Of a stretch of 64,000 bases of DNA, positions 45,841-56,167 are shown piece by piece (within the stretch, counting starts at the first letter, position 1; each line of letters begins with the position of its first letter). A program made the translations under genes and the position numbers. Source of the stretch: Pinus tabuliformis (taxonomy: Eukaryota; Streptophyta; Pinopsida; Pinales; Pinaceae); the NCBI GenBank assembly GCA_031772625.1, contig CM062816.1, positions 832,636,071 to 832,700,070 on the forward strand, in the 5' to 3' direction. A model generated the notes under the pieces. That model made no database searches. It was not told where the DNA came from and was given only the letters and a program-made list of their open reading frames with translations.

Positions 45841-46899
45841 AACGAGGTCTAATGATGAGCCTGATGGAAAGAGGGACCTGCAAGAACCGTGATGACTTTC
45901 AAGTTTACATTAATGATTGAATGATGACCTTGTCGCCATATGAATGAATGAAGATCTTTGATGATATTATGATGCAAAAAGCCTGTGTAGTTGGAAGAAT
46001 AAAGTTGTTGATCTCCCTATGTTGAAAGGGAGCTTGATGGACAAAATTATAAATTCACCATAGTTAAGAGAGAGAACATGATCTTGGAAAATATCGTTAA
46101 GGAGAGAATGATATCGGAGAATAGCTAAGGCACTGCTGATGGTTGGTATTAATGTGTCAAAGATTTAGTTGTTTTGGGAAGTGTTGAGGCTGAGTTTGGT
46201 GCTGTTTGAGAAGATCGGAAAAGGACGCTTCTGTCAAGATTTGTTTGATATTATAATGAACTAAGCAGCATGAGAATGGTCTAGGACCCTAGAGATTGTG
46301 CTAGAATATTGATAATAAGAACCAATATATTGAAAGTGATTGGGGTCATGAGGCTACCATATGTTCAGATGAATGAACAAATAGTTGGTTTGTTGATCTC
46401 TCTCTGAGAAGTTTGAATATTTGATGAAGCATGCTTAGATTGGTGGATATCTTTGATTTGGTTGAGAGGGAGAGATGAGTACCATAAATCTCTCGTATGA
46501 TGGTACTTGGGAGGACATCTTGGCTTGGTTTGTGTTGAGATCTCAGTTATAATTTGGCCTTGATGATGTCTAGATCCTAATGTGTGAGGGTATCTTGGAC
46601 TTATGGAGCTATGTTTTAGTTTTTGACCTTGATGATACCTAGATCCCTGTCAGGGTTGGTGTCTTGGCATGGAGGCCTAGATGGTATCTATATCCAGTTG
46701 GATTGATACCAAAGTTGTAGCCTGATGGTACCTATAGTGGCAAGTTGCCTTGATGACACCTTAGTTCCTGTTGGGAGGATAGCTTGGTACTTTTGGTATC
46801 CCTAGCATTTCGTATGCTGTTGTACTCTTCTTAGAACATTTCAAATTAAGGTCAACCTTGTATCGGTTGAACAATTATGAGTACCTAGTTAAGAGGGAG
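45841..46899 (+). mobile_element. Copia-3, 3' non-coding end
   Basis: No ORF of Copia type. The sequence resembles the 3' half of the gag-only element further right (AGGGAGCTTGATGG-type and AAGAGGGAG blocks). A set of imperfect repeats containing GATGATACCTAGATCC / GGTATCTTGG occurs at 46540-46800. The purine tract AAGAGGGAG (46891-46899) abuts the LTR. The left side is cut at about 45840. Confidence 0.65.
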
Positions 46900-47760
46900 T
46901 GTTAAGAAATGTAACTAGTATCGATCTTCATAATTGCTGTCTAGCTCACGACATAATGTAATTCTTATGTATTTGTCAAAAAGATAGAAAAAGAAAAATT
47001 ATTGTAAAGATGAAAAGAAAATTATTATTATAAGCATGGGTTTCATGCTCAATTTATTTTGTTTCTAGGTCTAAGCACCCATTATGTGCTTCTAGGGTTT
47101 GTGTCATGAGTCATAGTCCTTGTCATCTTGTATTATACCTTTCTTAGGCTTATTGTATCAAAGAAGAAATTTATTTTGTGTCAAAAATGTATGTTGTGCA
47201 TCCACCAAGTCGGCCTCAAGTGTAGTCAAGTCGGCCTCATTGAAGGGATTCAACCACCTTGAAGAGACTCTGAATATGCTAGGCATTTGACCTATTGTGG
47301 CATTCATCCAAGTGAAGATTGATTTGCAATCAAAAGGAAGTGTTAAGGCCTAAAGAAGGAACGAGAAATACTTGAAGAAGGAGAAACCCTAGCGAAGGAA
47401 AGGAGCTCATTTTCTCTCGTGTCTGGCTCACACGTGCAAGATTATGGGTTGTAGGAGGGGACCGAAATTACAGGTCTGCAGTAGAGGCCGAAATCTTGAT
47501 GCATGATGCTGAAATCTGTGTTTGATGCAGTATTGAAGAGGATTGACTTTCGTTGACTTGAAGCAGATCTTGTCATCTTGGAAGGGCTTTGTTGATTGGC
47601 CGACTTGGTGTATTGGAGGATGCTATTGTCTTGGTCAAAGGGTCTTGGTTGTCTCATCGGATTTGGTTCTTGAAGAAGAGAAGAAAATTTTGGGTTTTCC
47701 CCTAGATGAGGGGTTTTCCCTTGGCTAAGAGCCTACATCCTCAAGAAGGAGGTTAATCAA
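46900..47760 (+). repeat. Copia-3 3' LTR, truncated on the right
   Basis: Begins TGTTAAGAAATGTAACTAG and follows the LTR of the gag-only element: GCATGGGTTTCATGCTCAA, AAGCACCCATT.TGTGCTTCTAG, AAGTCGGCCT, GGTCTTGG and a GGTTTTCCC block. The expected TCAACA end is missing, since repeat K begins near 47761. Confidence 0.75.
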
Positions 47761-49258
47761 GGACCCTATTAGGTGGTTTCAACCTCTAAGGGAGTGACAG
47801 GTCCATGATACATTCGTCATATGGTTGGTGTCATGTGATATAGTGATGGAACAAAGTGCGGCATCACGGGAAGGCTTCAAGCCAGATGCCATGGTATAAG
47901 GGTAGCTATGATGAGGGAATTCCAGACTTTGGTGTATAGATGTAGGAGGGAGCAATTGTGGTACATGAGTTACGCTTGCCTTTGTTTTCCACCCTTATTT
48001 GTATGCGTTTTGCCTTTTATTGGTTTTTCTTTTATAACTGCTCGGGGCTCCAAGGGATGAGAGCATGCTGTGAATGATATAGAAGTGGATACCCTATTTA
48101 AGGCTGGGCAGTTCATTGCTCACCATGGGTTGGGACAATCATGTGTTCTTTCATAATGCAGGGGGCACTATAGAGGCCCTAGAAACCAAGGTGATGGCCA
48201 TAATTATAGGGGCTAGAGTCCATGTTGGCTTTTGCCCATGTGCTAAATTTGTATGTCGTTGCCATCTTTTGCATTTTATGGTACATTTCATGTTGAGATG
48301 GGCCAAATTATGCTTTTTTACTTTCTTTTTAGCTGCATCAACCTCTGGGGCATCGTTCTAGGCCTGAACCAAAGTGTGGACAAGGGGAAGGGGAGGCTAA
48401 CTCCTTGTGGACCCAATGGACAAATGTGGACCCAGATAGGAAGTATGTGAAAAGGGGTTATAATGAGTGGAGGGGAGTGATGTATGTGGTGTTGGGAAGT
48501 GGGACCACACAACCAAAGTTAGGATTTCCCATGTAATGCCACTCCTAAAGCTAGTAGCCAATAAAAGAGATCCCACGGGACTAGGATACAAGGTTAACCA
48601 CCAAGTTGGACAAGGGGACAAGAGTACAAACAAAGCCCATTTGTTCTGCTGAATCCATCCACCAATCCATGCCCAGAAGTGTCCATGATAAGTAAGCAAA
48701 GATATCCAACTACATAATGAAAGCCATACCTTCGAGGTTGGAAGACCCACCTTCAAACATACGATCATAATAAATGGGTGAGGATACATAATAGCCGACT
48801 CACATGGTGGAGATGATGGCACATCGAGCTATTTGGTGGCTGCAAGGGGCTGCTGACTGTTGACTGAAGACAATCTAGGAGAAAAATTTCTCCTATGGGT
48901 GTCACCCACAGGTGGTGGGTAACATTTTGCTCCAATCGGGACATGATACCTCAATAGAGTGCATGTACGTACTCAAACGGGTAGGTCATGAGAGCACCAA
49001 CAATCTCTTGGGATCACAAACGTGTTACCTGCACATCAAAGACTAAGCACATGGGGCAACACGTTTCCGCGGCATCTTATGATTGCCCATGCTTATGTTA
49101 GGCCATCAAAATGAACAAGAAATAAAATTTTACTCTAAATGCATTTCTATTCTAAATGCACCTACTCTAGCAGGATGAAAGAATATGATGTTAGTGCTAA
49201 TACAAAAAACAAAATGCAATGCACCCTACTCCAACATGCATATTACATTATGGAAGTG

Positions 49259-50125
49259 CTAAGTGTAATCATAGATCCAATGCAATAAATATGTCAATTG
49301 ATCAATATAAGAACACTTGCCTCTATGATTATTCACACAACACACATAAAAGCAAAAATGGGAAGAAAAATATGAGGGATTATGAGGGCGGGATGTGGGA
49401 AAATAGGAGACCCATATGTCATGGAAAGGAACCTTAGAGGAAGGGAAGGATACCAACTGACAAGACTGAATTTTCCCCTCTAACCAAAAAATGGAAATGT
49501 CACTAATCAAGTACGTGAACCTTTGATGAAGAACTATCTCGGGCCTGTCATCCTCAAGGTGCGAAGGAGTGAATGGCTCAGACAAATTTAAAATGATATC
49601 ATCTTGATTATTGGGAAAACAAGGGGTGGAACCATCATTACACCTAGGGAAAAACCATGATTCTCCACTTTTCACATGGGAAACCAACTCTTCCTCAAAA
49701 CTAGGAAAATGAACTTCATCACAAGTGTCCACTTCTGGGCTAGGAACACAATAAGGGGAGCACTGCTCAAACATGAAGAAAAGCCCTTTATCGGTGGCAT
49801 GGCTATAGGAAGCATCTTCCTTGATCCGTTTTGCATGAGAGCTATTGGGATTATCCACAATGGTGGAAAGCTCCTCTTTGACCAAATTGTTGTCATATTG
49901 AAACATAAAGAAACCTTTCGAATCATTAGGAAGGGCTTCATAAGGACCAATATTGTCAATCAGAAGGGGCAAAATATTTTCTTCTTCCTTAGGTTCATGG
50001 AATTGAGATACTAAGGGGCCTTCATTTTTACCATAATCATACCCAATTCCCCAATCAACAACCCAAAAATCACTCATAGATTCTTCATGCAATTGATGAT
50101 TACGATCTTCTTCAGAATCATCCAA
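49259..50125 (-). CDS. Hypothetical ORF of element K2 (288 codons)
   Basis: The longest open frame in the window. The N-terminal half is acidic (MDDSEEDRNHQLHEESMSDF, GPLVSQFHEPKEEENIL), followed by FMFQYDNN and FMFEQCSPYC blocks that look like two diverged repeats. The C-terminal part, past about residue 210, loses this composition and becomes aromatic- and cysteine-rich, so the true end may be earlier. I recognise no domain. It lies inside K2 and is oriented like its LTRs. It could be the end of a larger broken frame that begins with the next ORF. Confidence 0.35.
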   Translation of the reverse strand: MDDSEEDRNHQLHEESMSDFWVVDWGIGYDYGKNEGPLVSQFHEPKEEENILPLLIDNIGPYEALPNDSKGFFMFQYDNNLVKEELSTIVDNPNSSHAKRIKEDASYSHATDKGLFFMFEQCSPYCVPSPEVDTCDEVHFPSFEEELVSHVKSGESWFFPRCNDGSTPCFPNNQDDIILNLSEPFTPSHLEDDRPEIVLHQRFTYLISDISIFWLEGKIQSCQLVSFPSSKVPFHDIWVSYFPTSRPHNPSYFSSHFCFYVCCVNNHRGKCSYIDQLTYLLHWIYDYT

Positions 50126-50237
50126 TTCTTCACTATGTATTTAATGTTGGCTAAGCTGCAAATCTTCCTCTTCCTTGTTAGGGAGGAAGATTCTTCCTCT
50201 TCCTTCTTTTCTTGAAGAATATTACTCAAAGTATTTA

Positions 50238-50615
50238 CTACATAATTTGGTAGTACGCTTCTAGAAGGACGGCATCTGTAGGGTTCTTATGATATTCACA
50301 TTTCATATAATAGAGCCTCTTTTCTTGGTCATATAAGTGGGTGAAAACCTCCTTGGTGCTATATGCTGCCATAAGTTGCTTGCAAGACTCACCATATTCC
50401 ACCGTTCTTTCTTGCAATACCTTAAGACTCTTAGGATCAAAATCCCCATCTTCCTTGGACGAGATGTTTTTAAGATCATTGTTGTTAATTCCCACATTTG
50501 CCCCTGACAATTCCTCTGCATCTTTTCTTTCTTGGTCATCCAAATCTTGTATGATTTCTTCAGGCAAGGTGCCATGCTTTTCTTTAATTGCATGACACAA
50601 GGAATTTAGTGCCAC
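50238..50615 (-). CDS. Hypothetical ORF of element K2 (125 codons)
   Basis: Hydrophilic, probably helical: LPEEIIQDLDDQERKDAEEL, then LKVLQERTVEYGESCKQLMA and FTHLYDQEKRLYYMKCEYHK. No family is recognised. The first codons overlap the junction with the truncated LTR at 50607, so the natural N-terminus is probably lost. It is separated from the 288-codon ORF by about 110 bp with stops in the same strand. It may be a captured host gene piece or a gag-like protein; the sequence does not decide. Confidence 0.35.
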   Translation of the reverse strand: MALNSLCHAIKEKHGTLPEEIIQDLDDQERKDAEELSGANVGINNNDLKNISSKEDGDFDPKSLKVLQERTVEYGESCKQLMAAYSTKEVFTHLYDQEKRLYYMKCEYHKNPTDAVLLEAYYQIM

Positions 50616-50998
50616 TCCTAAATCTAGTAGCCAATAAAGGAGATCCCATGGGACTAGGATACAAGGTTAACCGCCAAGTTGGACATGGGGACAAGAGTAC
50701 AAACCAAGCCCATTTGTTCTGCCGATTTCTCCCACCAATCCATGCCCATAAGTTTCCATTGATAAGTATGCAAAGATATCCAACTACACAATGAAAACCA
50801 TAGCTTCGAGGTTGAAAGGCCCACCTTCAAACATATGATCATAACAGATGGGCGAGGATTCATAATAGCTGGCTCAGGTGGCAGAGACGGTGGCACATCG
50901 AGCTATCTGGTGGCTGCAAGGGACTGCTAGTTGCTGATTGAAGACAATCTAGGAGAAAAATTTCTCCTATGGGTGTCACACATAGGTGGTGGGTAACA
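50607..50998 (-). repeat. LTR-like repeat K, copy D (truncated)
   Basis: Aligns with 48535-48924 at high identity (GCCACTCCTAAA.CTAGTAGCC, AGATCCCA.GGGACTAGGAT, AGGAGAAAAATTTCTCCTAT, GGTGGGTAACA) and stops abruptly at 50607. Confidence 0.85.
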
Positions 50999-51000
50999 GG

Positions 51001-52670
51001 GACCTCACGACCTCTTCACTAGTATGGCTAAGGAGCACAAAGACCTACTTGTGGAGCTTTGTGACAATGCTAAGTATGCAATAAATGGTGTGGGTAGCAT
51101 ACATTTCCAGATGGAGTTAGGGAGTGCTTTGAAGGTGAATGAAGTGTTGTATGTACCAAGGGTTGAGAAGAACTTATTCTCAATCTTGACTATGGATGAC
51201 AAGGGTTTTGAGATCAACTTTACAAGCGGCACAGAGGGTAACTTGTTGAGAGGATAATTATATGATTTGTAGTGCATGATAGTTGCAACTTGTGTGAGCT
51301 GTGGCATAGGAGGCTTGATCACTTGCACTATAGAGGTTTACCATTGTTGCGGGAGATGGTCATTGGTCTTCTAGAGTTTAGTTAAAGTAGGACGAAGTGT
51401 GAAACAGATGTACACTTGGCAAGTACGCTAAGGTTGCATTTCCAAGCAGTGAGAGCAAGTCCAAGGGTGTGTTGGACTTGATACATTCAGATGTATGTGG
51501 CCCTAGGTCAATGGAGTTTGTGACGAGGTATTGCAATCATGTAATATTCATAGATGGTTTCTTTAGGAGGACATGTATATAATTCTTGAAGGCCAAAGAT
51601 GATGTTTTCAATCGGTTTCAAGAGTTTAAGGCTTTTTTGGAGAAGTAGATGCAGAAGAAGATCAAATTTCTCACATCAGACAATGGGGGTGAGTATGTCT
51701 CCAATGAGTTCAAGAATGTTTGCAAGGAGGCAGGAATATAAAAGGGTTGACGATGCCATATAATTCACAGGGAAATGGAGTGGCATTGAGGAAGAATATG
51801 GCCATCATCGGAGTAGCCAGAGATATGATCCATGATCGGGATTTGCCTATGTTCTTGTGGGTAGAGACAGGCAACATGATTGTCTATTTGCAAAGCAGGA
51901 GTCTTGACAAAGTTTTGGAGGACAAGATTCATGAAGAGGTTGTCACAAGAGTGAAACTAGAGGTGCACCACCTTTGCATCTTCAGTAGTATAAATTATGT
52001 TGACATACCAGAAGGGCACTAAGTTTGAGCCCTTCGCAGAAAAGGGCATCTTTGTTGGATGCAATGAGACTCAAAGGCCTATGGGGTCAACATTCCAGTA
52101 TGGAGGAAGACAATGGCTAGTAGGGATGTTAGATTTGAAGAGGGTAGGACCTTTAGGAGGCCATGTGGGTTGGATCTAGCAGTGGCAAAGGATTAGGAAT
52201 GAGAGGCTCTGAAGATTGAGGAGTGACCAACAACACTAGTAGCAGGGACACAATCTTCTCATTAAGAGGAGGATCGAGATATTCTTTCGTGCTTTGTTAG
52301 GTGGAGGCCAAGATGGGCCATGCAGAGTTTGAGGGATGCAGAGGAGCATCTAATGCTCCTAGCAACACCTTCAGGGAGAGTAGACCATAAAGGAGATTTT
52401 TTGATTACATGGCCTTGATGAGAAACATCAGTGAGTTTGAACGTTCTACTTTTGAGGATGCAGTCGACCATCAAGTTTGGAGGGATGCAATGGTGGAGTA
52501 CAACTTCATCATGAACAATGATGTCTGGGAAATTGTATCAAGTCCCAAGGGGAAATCAATGGTCACTTCTCGATGGATCTATAAGATCAAACATGCAACA
52601 AATGGTAGTATTGAAAAGTATAAAGCGAGGTTCGTGGTGAGAGGGTTCTCCTAGAAGGAGGGAGTAGACT
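51001..52670 (+). pseudogene. Copia-4 pol remnant (pre-integrase to RT start)
   Basis: Reads NAKYAINGVGSIHFQMELGS and VLYVPRVEKNLFSI (51060-51190), then LWHRRLDHLHYRGLPLLREM near 51300, integrase pieces with stops (FLTSDNGGEY-like near 51670, NSQGNGVALRKN near 51770, LWVETGNMIVYLQSR near 51860), and an RT start FEDAVDHQVWRDAM, RWIYKIKHATNGSIEKYKAR (52450-52630). It has many frameshifts. The left end is K2 at 50998 and the right end is a Gypsy-type LTR fragment at 52671, so no LTR of its own is present. Confidence 0.88.
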
Positions 52671-52900
52671 GTAATATTCCTAGGGAATTTTTACAATAAA
52701 TAACAAAGGAAACATAGACATAAAAACCATGAAAATCAAACACGTGAATCAATCCATGAAATTGCACCAAAAACTGCGTTACTGAGCCATTTTATTATAA
52801 TATGAAGAGGGTACAATGAGGTGTTGGAAAGAGTGCACCTGTGCTTGCTCAAGGCAAGCTAGCTAAGCCCAAATGAACAATAAGAAATCCCTCTCAAATC
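52671..52900 (-). repeat. Gypsy-type LTR fragment
   Basis: Aligns with the + strand start of the LTRs at 31699 and 39150: TGTAATATTCCTAGGGAA, ACAATAAATAACAAAG, AAAACTGCGTTACTGAGCC, GGCAAGCTAGCTAAGCCC. Only about 230 bp remain. It is more diverged from those LTRs than they are from each other. Confidence 0.85.
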
Positions 52901-52904
52901 TATT

Positions 52905-53585
52905 GCTGCTCTATCTTGGGATCTTTGTCATTAATATAGCCCTCTAAGCAATTAAGATAAGATAGAAAATATGTACAATGTGAAGTCAAGATTTTGTTTG
53001 AGTGATGAGTACATGTTTAGTAGGGTCATGACAAAGGAGTTCGACAACCAATGTCGCTAACATCAAGGTACATAGAGAGCTTGGTGCTCTTGATTAAATA
53101 CGAGTCCCATACCCTAAGCGCATGACAAAATCCAATGGAAACATTACAATCACCCCAATCTTGAAATCCTGAAAAATTGATAAGTGTGCTGGGTTTTGAG
53201 TGAGATCTAAAATTCTACTTTCTCCATATGAAATCCAATGAGGTCGAAACCACTCTCAAACATCTTGAGTCATTTCATGGTAATGTTAAAAATTGAAGTA
53301 AAAGTGAGACATTCTCCTTTATCTTTCATTTTCATATTTTTACTTTAAGAATTTAACATTACCATGAATTGCATATCAATACTAGGCACATAAGCTTGAA
53401 TATTAGGCTGGCCTATTCAAAAACTCTTGTTTCTTTGAATTTTTTTTGCATTTGGAACATCTTTGTGACAAATTTTGTGAAAAACCAAGGAGCGAATTAT
53501 TTTTGCAGGGGCTTGCTCTTGGGTCTCTCCCGATTGGCTCCCGCTTTGAGTACGCTCTGGGAGTGATTCGAAGGGGGGTTGGGGG
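52905..53585 (+). repeat. Core repeat E and hAT-like right end
   Basis: 52905-53390 aligns with E in H2 and in F, including the foldback at 53275-53367. It is followed by GC-rich sequence with GGCTCCCGCTTTGAG and CGCTCTGGGAG, the inverted form of the GAGCG array at 29811. It therefore looks like the other end of an F-type element. It is cut at 53585 by the insertion of the gag-only Copia element. Confidence 0.6.
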
Positions 53586-54069
53586 GGGAATGTTGAAATA
53601 TGTAACGAGGTTCGGTCTTCATAATGGCATATGTAATCGTGATTTTATGTATTTAATGAAAAGAGAAAAATATATTTATTATTTGTATTCTTGAGGCATG
53701 GGTTTCATGCTCAAGGGAAATTTATTTTTAGGTCAAGCACCCATTGAGTGCTTCTAGGATTGTCATAAAGTCAGTTGAGTCATTGTGATGTATTGAAGAC
53801 CCATTTGGGCAAGTTACATATTGCAAAGAAAAAATTATTGAGTCAAAAAAGAGTCAAAAGACCCTCCAAATCATGGCACACATATCAAGTCGGCCTACAT
53901 GAAAGGACAAGTCAGCGTCAAGATAGCAATTCGTACCCCTCACAAGCCTATAAATAAAAATGAATTCAACCTCATTTGCACACTTACTCAAGGAAGTTCG
54001 ATCTCCTCGAGATAGAAGCTGGGAAAGGACGACAAAGAAGAAGATGATTGAGATCAAAGTTTTTGGGCC

Positions 54070-54092
54070 TCTCTCTCTCTCTCTCTCTCTCT
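54070..54092. repeat. CT microsatellite in LTR
   Basis: CTCTCT run of about 22 bp; in the 3' LTR the equivalent run (about 58581-58597) is shorter, so the tract changed length after insertion. Confidence 0.9.
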
Positions 54093-54129
54093 TTTGTTAG
54101 TGTTTCTACAGTTTCTGGGATAGACGAAA

Positions 54130-54350
54130 TTATGAAGCTGCGTTGAAGATGTGAAGCTGCAAGGTCAAAGCTGTGAAGTTGCAAGATCGAAGCTCTGAAG
54201 TTGCCTCTAGATCGAAGCTGTGAAGCTGTTAGGTTGACGCTGCATCAAGGCCGAAGTTGTGAGGTTGTTAGGTCAAAGTTGTTGAAGCTGCATCAAGGTC
54301 GAAGTTGTTGAAGTTGCTAGGTTGAAGTTGCAGAAATTGTGGCTGGACGT
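54130..54350 (+). repeat. GAAGTTG/GAAGCTG minisatellite in LTR
   Basis: Ten or more imperfect units of about 15-25 bp built on GTGAAGTTGCAAGGTCGAAG, repeated at about 58630-58860 in the 3' LTR with unit gains and losses. Confidence 0.85.
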
Positions 54351-54684
54351 TGTGTAAGAAAATTTCATTAAGAAGGAAGGATGACTTGGTCTTAGAGGGT
54401 CTTGGTCATGGGTCATAGGTCTTGGAATCAGTCAATTGAAGTTCTATAAGAAGAGAAAAATTATGGTGGGCTTTCCTCTCAGTGAGAGAAGTTTTGGCCC
54501 TGATTGATTGCTTATATCTTGTGTCCTATTGTCTCATTGTTCTTTATGATTACTTTTTGATGATAGAGAACACTAATAATAATAAGAAAAGAAGAAGTTA
54601 ATGAAGTAAAGTAAAAATACATCACAAACAGTTATCAAAGTAAGAGAAATCACCTACACTTGGTGCCCCTTAGATTTCTCAACA

Positions 54685-54696
54685 TGGTATCAGAGC
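54685..54696 (+). other. Primer-binding site of the gag-only element
   Basis: TGGTATCAGAGC, the canonical plant Copia site for initiator methionine tRNA, directly after the LTR. Confidence 0.92.
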
Positions 54697-55502
54697 TAAG
54701 GTGACTACATCAAGGAAGGGCAACATGAAGAAGGATACTCTAGGGCTGAAGTATAAAGAGATCATCTTGGAAACATCAAGAGAATCAATCATCAAGAAGG
54801 ACTAACCCTCTCATCATATTGAAAGGAAATAATTAAGAGCATCAAAGAAGACCTCAAAACCCTAGCTCATCCAAAGAAGGGTTCCACACTTGAAGCGTTC
54901 TTGGGAAACTCACACATTCTATAATCATTATCATGAGGAAGGAAGAGCGAAGCACTTTTGGGTTTGTTTTTCTGGGCTATATTCTCCACACGTGCGAAGT
55001 ATTAAGACATCCTTTTGCAACAACAAGTATTGAATTGCAACCACCATCAAGGATCAAGTTTTGTGCCAAGAAGGGTCTCCTTTGCAAGCCAAAATAACAA
55101 GAGGAAGAAGTCAAGTCAAGTGAAGTAGAAAGCAGGAAAATTTGTCCATCTTCTAGCCACACATGTAAGCTAGGGTTATTGCAGAAAAGGCCGAAATTGC
55201 AGAACTACTACATCAAACTGAAATTCTGAAGAAGGGCCAAAATTTGAGGTTGTGAAACAAGTTTAACTAGCGTTGTCTTGACGGAAGAAAAGCACGAAAG
55301 ACGTTGTCAACATCGTCAAGGAATCAATGTGATCTCCCTTTGAGCCAAGGATCACTTTTGAAGAAACACATCTTCACCAAGAAGACATCTTCTATTATCT
55401 ACATCATCATCAAAATCAAGAAGGCATCAAGTTGAAAATTTCATCATCTAGGAGTATCTTCACTTGACAAGTATTTTTATATCTATATTTGAATATGTCA
55501 AA
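54697..55502 (+). other. Leader of the gag-only element
   Basis: Untranslated leader of about 800 bp, rich in GAAG and CATCAAG words. It contains no ORF recognised as coding. Confidence 0.6.
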
Positions 55503-56167
55503 ATGACTTCATATTGCAAGGAGAGCAACAAATTGGTTGGGTCGTCAAACTTTCTTGCATGGAAGAAGAGGATATATTTGATCCTCATAGAAAATGAAGT
55601 CGTTGTTCATGTTAAGGGTTTAATTGTCGAACCGCCGAAAGAAGAAGCTCAAGCTCTACAAGATGAAGATATCAAAAGAAGAAGGAATAGCCTCATACTT
55701 TATGAGGGTGTAAGAAATAAGAGACCAATTCCAAGAGCTAGGAGAAATAATGTTTGACAAGGAAATGACTATCTTAGTGCTCAATGCACTATTAGAGGAA
55801 TGGGGCAACTTCGCATCAAGCATCTATGGGAAGAAGGAAGCTACTCCATTCAATGAACTATGATCATTGTGCAAAATGAAGAAACCAGGCTAAAAGAAAA
55901 AAGTCGATGTAGGATCAAGCGAGCAAGCTCAAGCATTTGTTGCCATGGCTAGAAGAAAAGGGAAGCTTGGTCCTTAAGAAAAAGAAGAACATGTCGAAGA
56001 TTCAATGTTATGGTTGTCATGAATATGGGCACTACAAGAGAGATTGTCCAAAGCTTAAGAAGGACAACAACAAAAGAGGGAGGGAAGAAGCCCATATCAC
56101 TGAAGAAGTGGAAGAAGCTGAAAAGAAGAAATCCAAGGAGGAAGTCAAAGATCTCTACTATGATTGA
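55503..56167 (+). pseudogene. Copia-type gag of the gag-only element
   Basis: Starts MTSYCKESNKLVGSSNFLAW, the usual Copia gag N-terminus with an NFLAWKKR block, then EVVVHVKG. The frame is lost near 55730; fragments with an EEWGNFASSIYGKK-like and ETRLKEKS reading continue in other frames. The last open part has the zinc knuckle CYGCHEYGHYKRDC (about 56007-56050; C-x2-C-x4-H-x4-C) and a lysine/glutamate-rich tail, ending at 56167. A knuckle that is still perfect in a broken gag suggests the loss of frame is fairly recent. Confidence 0.88.

Larger units (their letters stand above)
47761..50998 (-). mobile_element. Non-autonomous LTR-like element K2, minus strand
   Basis: Two copies of repeat K in the same orientation (47761-48924, nearly complete; 50607-50998, truncated) flank 1.7 kb containing two minus-strand ORFs. 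Directly outside the TGTTACCC end at 48924 the minus strand reads GGAGCAAAA, a fair polypurine tract, which makes 47761-48924 the 3' LTR. The other LTR lacks its inner two-thirds and no primer site is visible, so the element is deleted. No gag, RT or integrase is recognised. Confidence 0.5.
53591..54684 (+). repeat. 5' LTR of the gag-only element
   Basis: 1094 bp, TGTTGAAATATG to TTTCTCAACA. It contains a TATA box (TATAAATA, 53949-53956), a CT microsatellite (54070-54092) and a GAAGTTG-based minisatellite (about 54130-54350). Confidence 0.92.

Noticed and set aside
47761-51003. Target duplication GGGAC to the right of K2 matched with GGAC near 47757
   Set aside because: The left candidate does not leave an LTR starting with TG, so the match is probably chance.
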